NCBI GenBank assembly: GCA_002169935.2
Contig: NHHC02000020.1
Span: 1 to 10,092, forward strand
Length of the DNA: 10,092 nt
From: Candidatus Pelagibacter sp. TMED153
GTDB taxonomy: Bacteria > Pseudomonadota > Alphaproteobacteria > Pelagibacterales > Pelagibacteraceae
Reading direction: 5' to 3'
The notes beneath the pieces were generated by a model. It had not been told where the DNA came from. It did not search any database and worked only from the letters and a program-made list of their open reading frames with translations. The stretch's first letter is position 1; the number at the start of each line of letters is the position of its first letter. Shown piece after piece: positions 6,693 through 10,092 of the stretch. The translations under genes and the position numbers were made by a program.

Positions 6693-8345
6693 ATGAAAGG
6701 AAGATTAATAATTTTACTGTTTATAGCACTAAATCAAACTTACGCACAAGGAATTTTTGATAATAAACTACCCACTTCTAGGCAAGACACTTTAAGAGGA
6801 AGTATTACTCCGGAAAGAGCCTGGTGGGATCTTACATATTATCATTTAGACATTAAAGTTGAACCTGATAAAAAATATATAAGTGGCTCTAATACAGTTG
6901 GTTATAAAGTGTTACAATCAAGTAAAGTAATGCAAATTGATCTTCAAAAACCAATGAATATTACCTCTATAACTAGTAAAAACAAAGAATTGAAATTTAC
7001 AAGAGAAGGTAACGCATACTTTATTGAACTTAGAAAAAAACCAAAAAAAGGAGATATAGATTATATCAAAATTAATTATGAAGGATTTCCAAAAGAAGCT
7101 ATCAGAGCCCCATGGGACGGTGGTTTATCATGGAAAAAAGATGAAAACAATAATCATTTTATCGCAACATCATGCCAAGGTCTAGGAGCAAGTGTTTGGT
7201 GGCCTAATAAAGATCACATGTACGATGAGGTAGACTCTATGCTAATTAGCGTTAACGTTCCAAAAAACTTAACAAATGTTTCTAACGGAAGGTTAAAAAA
7301 AATAACCGAATTAGATGATGATACTAGGACATTTGACTGGTTTGTTACAAATCCTATAAATAACTATGGAGTTAATATAAATATCGGAGATTATGTTAAT
7401 TTTTCTGAAGTCTATAAAGGTGAAAAAGGAGACTTAGATATAGATAATTATGTTTTGAGCTATAATCTTGAAAAAGCCAAAGAGCAATTCAAACAAGTTC
7501 CAATGATGATTGAAGCATTTGAACATTGGTTTGGACCCTACCCTTTTTATGAAGATAGTTTTAAAATGGTAGAAGTACCTTATTTAGGTATGGAGCATCA
7601 AAGCTCGATTACCTACGGAAACAAATTTCAAAATGGATACTTAGGTAGAGATCTTTCAGGATCTGGTTGGGGTTTAAAGTTTGATTATATTATTATTCAT
7701 GAAGGAGGCCACGAATGGTTTGCCAATAATATTACCTATAAAGACGTTGCTGATATGTGGGTTCATGAAGGATTTACTTGTTATTCTGAGAATCTATATG
7801 TTGATTATTTCTTTGGAAAAGATGCTTCAGCTGAATATGTTATTGGAACAAGAAGGGGTATTTCAAATAAAAAACCAATTATTGGAGAATATGATGTAAA
7901 CAGAGAAGGCTCCAGCGACATGTACTCAAAAGGTGCAAACTTGCTTCACACAATTCGTCAACTTGCAAATAATGATGAACTTTGGAGACAAACTCTTAGA
8001 GGATTAAATGAAGAATTCTATCACTCAACCGTCACAACCAGAGAAATTGAAGAATATATCTCAAATAGTATTGGAATGGACTTGTCAAAGGTATTTGATC
8101 AATATTTAAGGGATTACAGAATTCCTATGTTTGAATATGAAATTAACAACGGAGTTTTGAGCTACCGATGGAATGATGTAATAGAGGGGTTTGATATGCC
8201 TATTGAAGTTAAAATTGACGGGGAAACTAAATTATTACAGCCAACTAATAAATTCCAGAAAATGAAAATAAAAAATCTTTTCATCAATATGGACAATGAT
8301 TACTATGTCTATAGTAAAGATTTAAAAGTTGTTGTGCAAAACTAA
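6693..8345 (+). CDS. Secreted M1-family zinc metallopeptidase (aminopeptidase N-like)
   Basis: This 550-aa exported enzyme probably removes N-terminal residues from peptides outside the cytoplasm. A signal peptide (1-19, ending TYAQ) is followed by the M1 N-terminal beta domain (about 40-235). The zinc site HEGGH (336-340) is followed by the third ligand Glu359 exactly 18 residues later within VHEGF, the classic M1 gluzincin pattern. Tyr411 in SSDMYSKGANLLH is the likely transition-state Tyr. The GxMEN exopeptidase motif appears as GMEH (299-302), with His replacing Asn. There is no T9SS tail, lipobox or long ARM-repeat C-terminus, so it is a compact member. AAAGG at 6681-6685, 7 nt before the ATG, is a weak ribosome site. 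It converges on the truncated amylase with 10 bp between stops and no strong terminator. Confidence 0.92.
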   Translation: MKGRLIILLFIALNQTYAQGIFDNKLPTSRQDTLRGSITPERAWWDLTYYHLDIKVEPDKKYISGSNTVGYKVLQSSKVMQIDLQKPMNITSITSKNKELKFTREGNAYFIELRKKPKKGDIDYIKINYEGFPKEAIRAPWDGGLSWKKDENNNHFIATSCQGLGASVWWPNKDHMYDEVDSMLISVNVPKNLTNVSNGRLKKITELDDDTRTFDWFVTNPINNYGVNINIGDYVNFSEVYKGEKGDLDIDNYVLSYNLEKAKEQFKQVPMMIEAFEHWFGPYPFYEDSFKMVEVPYLGMEHQSSITYGNKFQNGYLGRDLSGSGWGLKFDYIIIHEGGHEWFANNITYKDVADMWVHEGFTCYSENLYVDYFFGKDASAEYVIGTRRGISNKKPIIGEYDVNREGSSDMYSKGANLLHTIRQLANNDELWRQTLRGLNEEFYHSTVTTREIEEYISNSIGMDLSKVFDQYLRDYRIPMFEYEINNGVLSYRWNDVIEGFDMPIEVKIDGETKLLQPTNKFQKMKIKNLFINMDNDYYVYSKDLKVVVQN

Positions 8346-8355
8346 AGAGTTAAAA

Positions 8356-9096
8356 TTATCTTTTTATTAACTTCTTATTATATGTATAATCAGATGCTTT
8401 TAATTTTAGATAATAATAGCCGGTTTCCAATGATTCTACATTTATAGGCTGATTTACAGATATATTTTTAAAAGATCTGACAAGTTTTCCTGAAACATCA
8501 AATATTTGAATAAGCTCAATATCTTTATTTACAACAAAATAATCATATACTGGGCTTGGATAAATCAGTAAATCATCATTAATTACATTAGCAGTTGATA
8601 ATGTTGTTGAAGCTTGATTCCCATAAATCTTAAACTCACCTGGCGCAAGTGAAATTGGGTCTGTTGAAGAAGATATTGTAATTGACTCCTCAGCATTTTC
8701 GTCCATAAGATCATACCATGTGCCTGTATATGGAAAAGAAGGGATAACTGTATTCTCAACAACATCTAAGTTTGCAATAACAACAATATTTTTCAATTCT
8801 GAAGAAGAAATATTATCATCCCAAATATAAATTATCGGGGTTAATCCACCTGAGCTAATGCTATATTCACCTTCAATGGCATCTTCGTTAATTTTTAGAT
8901 TAATAATTTTAGACCAGTCATTATATATTTGATTTCTGTTTTCGTTTGATAACCAATTTTCAACCCATTGTGGTTGAGGTTTAGTATCTAATTTACAATC
9001 GGGTTCATAAACACTCCCATCATAACACGTAAATAAAGAATTATCCCTTGATAGATTTTCAGAGTTAGGGATTGATAATATGTATTTTACAGAAGT
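8356..9096 (-). pseudogene. 3' remnant of a secreted alpha-amylase (GH13) with T9SS tail
   Basis: The minus strand is open for 246 codons but has no credible start: the only early candidate is a TTG at 8796, deep inside homologous sequence. The coding match continues upstream of it to a TAA at 9099-9097. The translation includes YILSIPNSENLSRD, DGSVYEPDCKLD, KPQPQWVENWL, NQIYNDWSKIINLKINED and TPIIYIWDDN. It then continues as ELKNIVVIANLDV and TWYDLMDEN, and SLAPGEFKIYG closes the beta-sandwich. From memory these match the C-terminal third of flavobacterial secreted alpha-amylases; this is recognition, not a search. Residues 174-246 (DLLIYPSPVYDYF through YNKKLIKR) form a T9SS sorting domain. 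The GH13 catalytic barrel is absent, so the remnant cannot be an active amylase. The homology stops abruptly next to an unrelated plus-strand gene end. Confidence 0.78.
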
Positions 9097-9175
9097 TTAC
9101 AGCGGTAAAGAATTCCATTGGAAAGGTGAAATTAACCTAGAAAAAAATAGTTCAATTATTCTAAGTAATTACTAA
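9080..9175 (+). pseudogene. 3' tail remnant of a glycosidase (probably GH13 family)
   Basis: This frame reads MYFTEVYSGKEF, HWKGEINLEKNSS, IILSNY, stop. The pattern (E/D)V(Y/F)SGK followed by an aromatic, then LxxNSSIIL just before the stop, is typical of the C-terminal beta-domain of GH13 enzymes such as neopullulanases, cyclomaltodextrinases and alpha-glucosidases. Only about 30 residues remain. Upstream codons belong to the antisense strand of the amylase remnant. It is therefore the tail of a gene whose body is missing. The true left edge of the homology cannot be fixed better than about 9080-9092. An intact short gene is unlikely, since nothing upstream looks like a start region. Confidence 0.5.
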
Positions 9176-9221
9176 TTTCTAATCAGTCTAAATAAAAATT
9201 TCCGTCATATCTTTATTTAAA

Positions 9222-9252
9222 TTGTTTCTAAATGAAATTGAATCTACATTTG
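9222..9252 (+). promoter_or_regulatory. Bacteroidota-type promoter (TTG, 20-nt spacer, TAnnTTTG)
   Basis: TTG at 9222-9224 is followed after 20 nt by TACATTTG (9245-9252), a perfect TAnnTTTG -7 element. This is the best promoter in the window. It would start transcription near 9258, about 12 nt before the ATG of the 41-aa protein. The -7 box overlaps the left arm of an inverted repeat (9249-9269), which may allow repression. Confidence 0.68.
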
Positions 9253-9269
9253 ATTAAAATTCAATCAAA
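9249..9269. repeat. Inverted repeat at promoter and start codon
   Basis: TTTGATT (9249-9255) is mirrored by AATCAAA (9263-9269) with a 7-nt spacer. The left arm overlaps the -7 box and the right arm ends on the base before the ATG at 9270. The dyad could be an operator. An RNA hairpin is less likely, because transcription should begin inside it. AT-rich DNA yields such dyads by chance, so confidence is limited. Confidence 0.4.
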
Positions 9270-9395
9270 ATGGAAAATTTACAATTAAGTAATAGTTGTA
9301 TAAACTGTGAAAATATTTTATCAAACTCTTTGTGTAGTTTTCATAACGTAGAGGTTAGTGAAAAATATACTTGTTCTGATTTTGAAAAAAAGTAA
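9270..9395 (+). CDS. Small Cys-rich (zinc-ribbon-like) protein, 41 aa
   Basis: The short frame encodes MENLQLSNSCINCENILSN, SLCSFHNVEVSEKYTCSDFEKK, stop. Cys10 and Cys13 form a CxxC, followed by Cys22, His25 and Cys35. The set CxxC-x8-CxxH-x9-C has the look of a small metal-binding knuckle. There is no signal peptide or membrane segment, so it should be cytoplasmic. A strong promoter lies just upstream, and the ATG is followed by a run of unbiased, non-repetitive codons, which supports a real gene despite its size. I associate the pattern with short uncharacterised flavobacterial proteins ending in YTC-x-x-F, but cannot confirm this here. It lies 52 nt before the secreted esterase gene, so the two may be co-transcribed. 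Function unknown. Confidence 0.7.
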   Translation: MENLQLSNSCINCENILSNSLCSFHNVEVSEKYTCSDFEKK

Positions 9396-9447
9396 AATTA
9401 TTTAATTTTTACTTCAAGCTCAATCAATATATTAACTAATTTTGATT

Positions 9448-10092
9448 ATGCTAAAAAAGAATATTTTATTTCTCACTTTTATATTATTCTTTAGTATTCA
9501 TTCTCAAGATTTAGATAAGTTAAGTGAATTGCACCAAAATCAAGGCTCTGTTGAGGTTGTCTCAGATTTTCAATCAAGCTTTGTTGATGATAGAATTATA
9601 GAGTTTTGGCTACCCCCTAATTTCGATCCTACAAAAAAATATGATTTACTTATAATGCACGACGGACAAAATTTATTTGACGCTAATAAAACATGGAACA
9701 GGCAAGAGTGGAAATTAGACGAATGGGCATCAAAATTAATTCCAGAAGGTAAAGTTAATCCGTTTATAATCTTGGGAATTCACAACTCTGGTAAAAACAG
9801 ATGGAATGACTATTTTCCTGAAAAAGCTTATGATTTTGTTAAGGATTTAAAATACCTTAATGATAACAAACCAGCCCTATATGCAGATTTATATTTAAAA
9901 TATATTGTCGATGAACTTATCCCTTTTGCAAAGAGTAAATATTTAAAATCTTCTGATGATTTTAAGATAGTCATCGGAGGATCGAGTATGGGAGGATTAA
10001 TTTCAATGTATGCTGCATTTGAATATCCAGAAATATTTGATGGAGCCATCTGCATGTCAACGCATTGGCCCGGAGCTTTTGTCATTGATAAT
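9448..10092 (+). CDS. Secreted esterase, IroE/esterase D family (incomplete at window end)
   Basis: Residues 1-215 are visible and the frame is still open at the last base. A signal peptide MLKKNILFLTFILFFSIHSQ indicates export. The alpha/beta-hydrolase of the putative esterase family (PF00756 type) shows EFWLPPNF, then YDLLIMHDGQNLFD (65-78), where MHDGQN is diagnostic. IILGIHNSGKNRWNDYFP (107-124) follows, and GGSSMGG (177-183) carries the nucleophile Ser180. The acid and His of the triad lie beyond the window. Relatives hydrolyse siderophore esters, S-formylglutathione or acetyl/feruloyl groups on polysaccharides; an extracellular carbohydrate esterase fits the signal peptide best, as inference. 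It follows the 41-aa gene by 52 nt. A TAATTTTG box (9437-9444) lies too near the ATG to be a normal promoter, so read-through from 9222 is likelier. Confidence 0.9.
   Translation, partial: MLKKNILFLTFILFFSIHSQDLDKLSELHQNQGSVEVVSDFQSSFVDDRIIEFWLPPNFDPTKKYDLLIMHDGQNLFDANKTWNRQEWKLDEWASKLIPEGKVNPFIILGIHNSGKNRWNDYFPEKAYDFVKDLKYLNDNKPALYADLYLKYIVDELIPFAKSKYLKSSDDFKIVIGGSSMGGLISMYAAFEYPEIFDGAICMSTHWPGAFVIDN

Noticed and set aside
8348..8372. AGTTAA/TTAACT dyad between the convergent peptidase and amylase-remnant stops
   Set aside because: A 6-bp AT-rich stem with a 13-nt loop. Not a convincing terminator, so none was called in the 10-bp gap.
8356..8796. A stand-alone 146-aa protein starting at TTG 8796
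   Set aside because: The same frame is open for 100 more codons upstream with clear amylase-like sequence, so this is an internal start within a truncated larger gene.
9189..9219. 8-bp inverted repeat TAAATAAA/TTTATTTA after the plus-strand glycosidase tail
   Set aside because: A pure AT stem with a 15-nt loop and no T-tract. Expected by chance at this base composition.
9391..9413. AT-only hairpin AGTAAAATT/AATTTTTACT just after the 41-aa gene
   Set aside because: It has one bulge, no G+C core and no T-run after it. It is too weak to call a terminator, and read-through into the esterase gene is likely.
9437..9444. TAATTTTG, a perfect -7 box match before the esterase at 9448
   Set aside because: It ends 3 nt before the ATG, so transcription would start at or inside the start codon, and no -33 element is present. 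Likely chance.
9828..10085. Minus-strand 85-codon open frame
   Set aside because: It is antisense to the well-supported esterase with the GGSSMGG motif, and its translation has no recognisable features.
1..10092. CRISPR arrays, insertion sequences, integrases, phage genes, toxin-antitoxin or defence modules
   Set aside because: No direct-repeat array, terminal inverted repeats, transposase or integrase motifs were found on either strand. The tRNA-Ser has no visible attachment-site repeat or integrase beside it.

Overview
The window is AT-rich DNA, roughly 30% G+C by eye, and almost certainly comes from a marine-type member of the Flavobacteriia (Bacteroidota). Four things point there. Two C-terminal tails look like type IX secretion (T9SS) sorting domains. 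Several -7 boxes are of the Bacteroidota TAnnTTTG type, and strong Shine-Dalgarno sequences are nearly absent. One lipoprotein signal is followed by acidic residues. The protein families themselves are typical of flavobacterial genomes.

Layout, left to right. A tRNA-Ser(UGA) at 4-88 has its own terminator (101-132). It is followed by the ribosome-associated GTPase typA/bipA (291-2093) behind a long leader. A secreted, T9SS-tagged esterase of the PHB-depolymerase/LpqC type follows (2129-3238) and ends at a near-perfect palindromic terminator. Next is galM, an aldose 1-epimerase (3380-4382), whose frame is broken in an A7 run; the catalytic Glu lies beyond the break. After a flavobacterial-type promoter comes a secreted protein of unknown function with two similar halves (4461-5210). 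A bidirectional terminator separates it from a minus-strand lipoprotein with a PQQ-type glucose/sorbosone-dehydrogenase beta-propeller (5259-6644). Diverging from that is a secreted M1-family zinc aminopeptidase (6693-8345).

The right part is rearranged. A minus-strand piece (8356-9096) is the C-terminal part of a secreted alpha-amylase with a T9SS tail. It has lost its front half and any credible start. At about 9080-9096 it abuts, head to head, the last ~30 codons of what looks like another GH13-type glycosidase on the plus strand (9080-9175). This is a scar of inversion or deletion, or an assembly chimera. Beyond it, a well-formed promoter drives a 41-residue Cys-rich protein (9270-9395), followed by a secreted esterase of the IroE/esterase D type (9448 to the window end, incomplete).

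The window is not one operon. It is a housekeeping edge (tRNA, typA) followed by single exported hydrolases and sugar enzymes, in keeping with a polymer-degrading lifestyle. The lesions in galM and in both amylase pieces suggest either erosion of a maltodextrin/sugar locus or local sequence or assembly errors. I found no CRISPR array, insertion sequence, integrase or defence system. The least explained items are the two-halved secreted protein, the 41-aa Cys-rich protein and the amylase junction.
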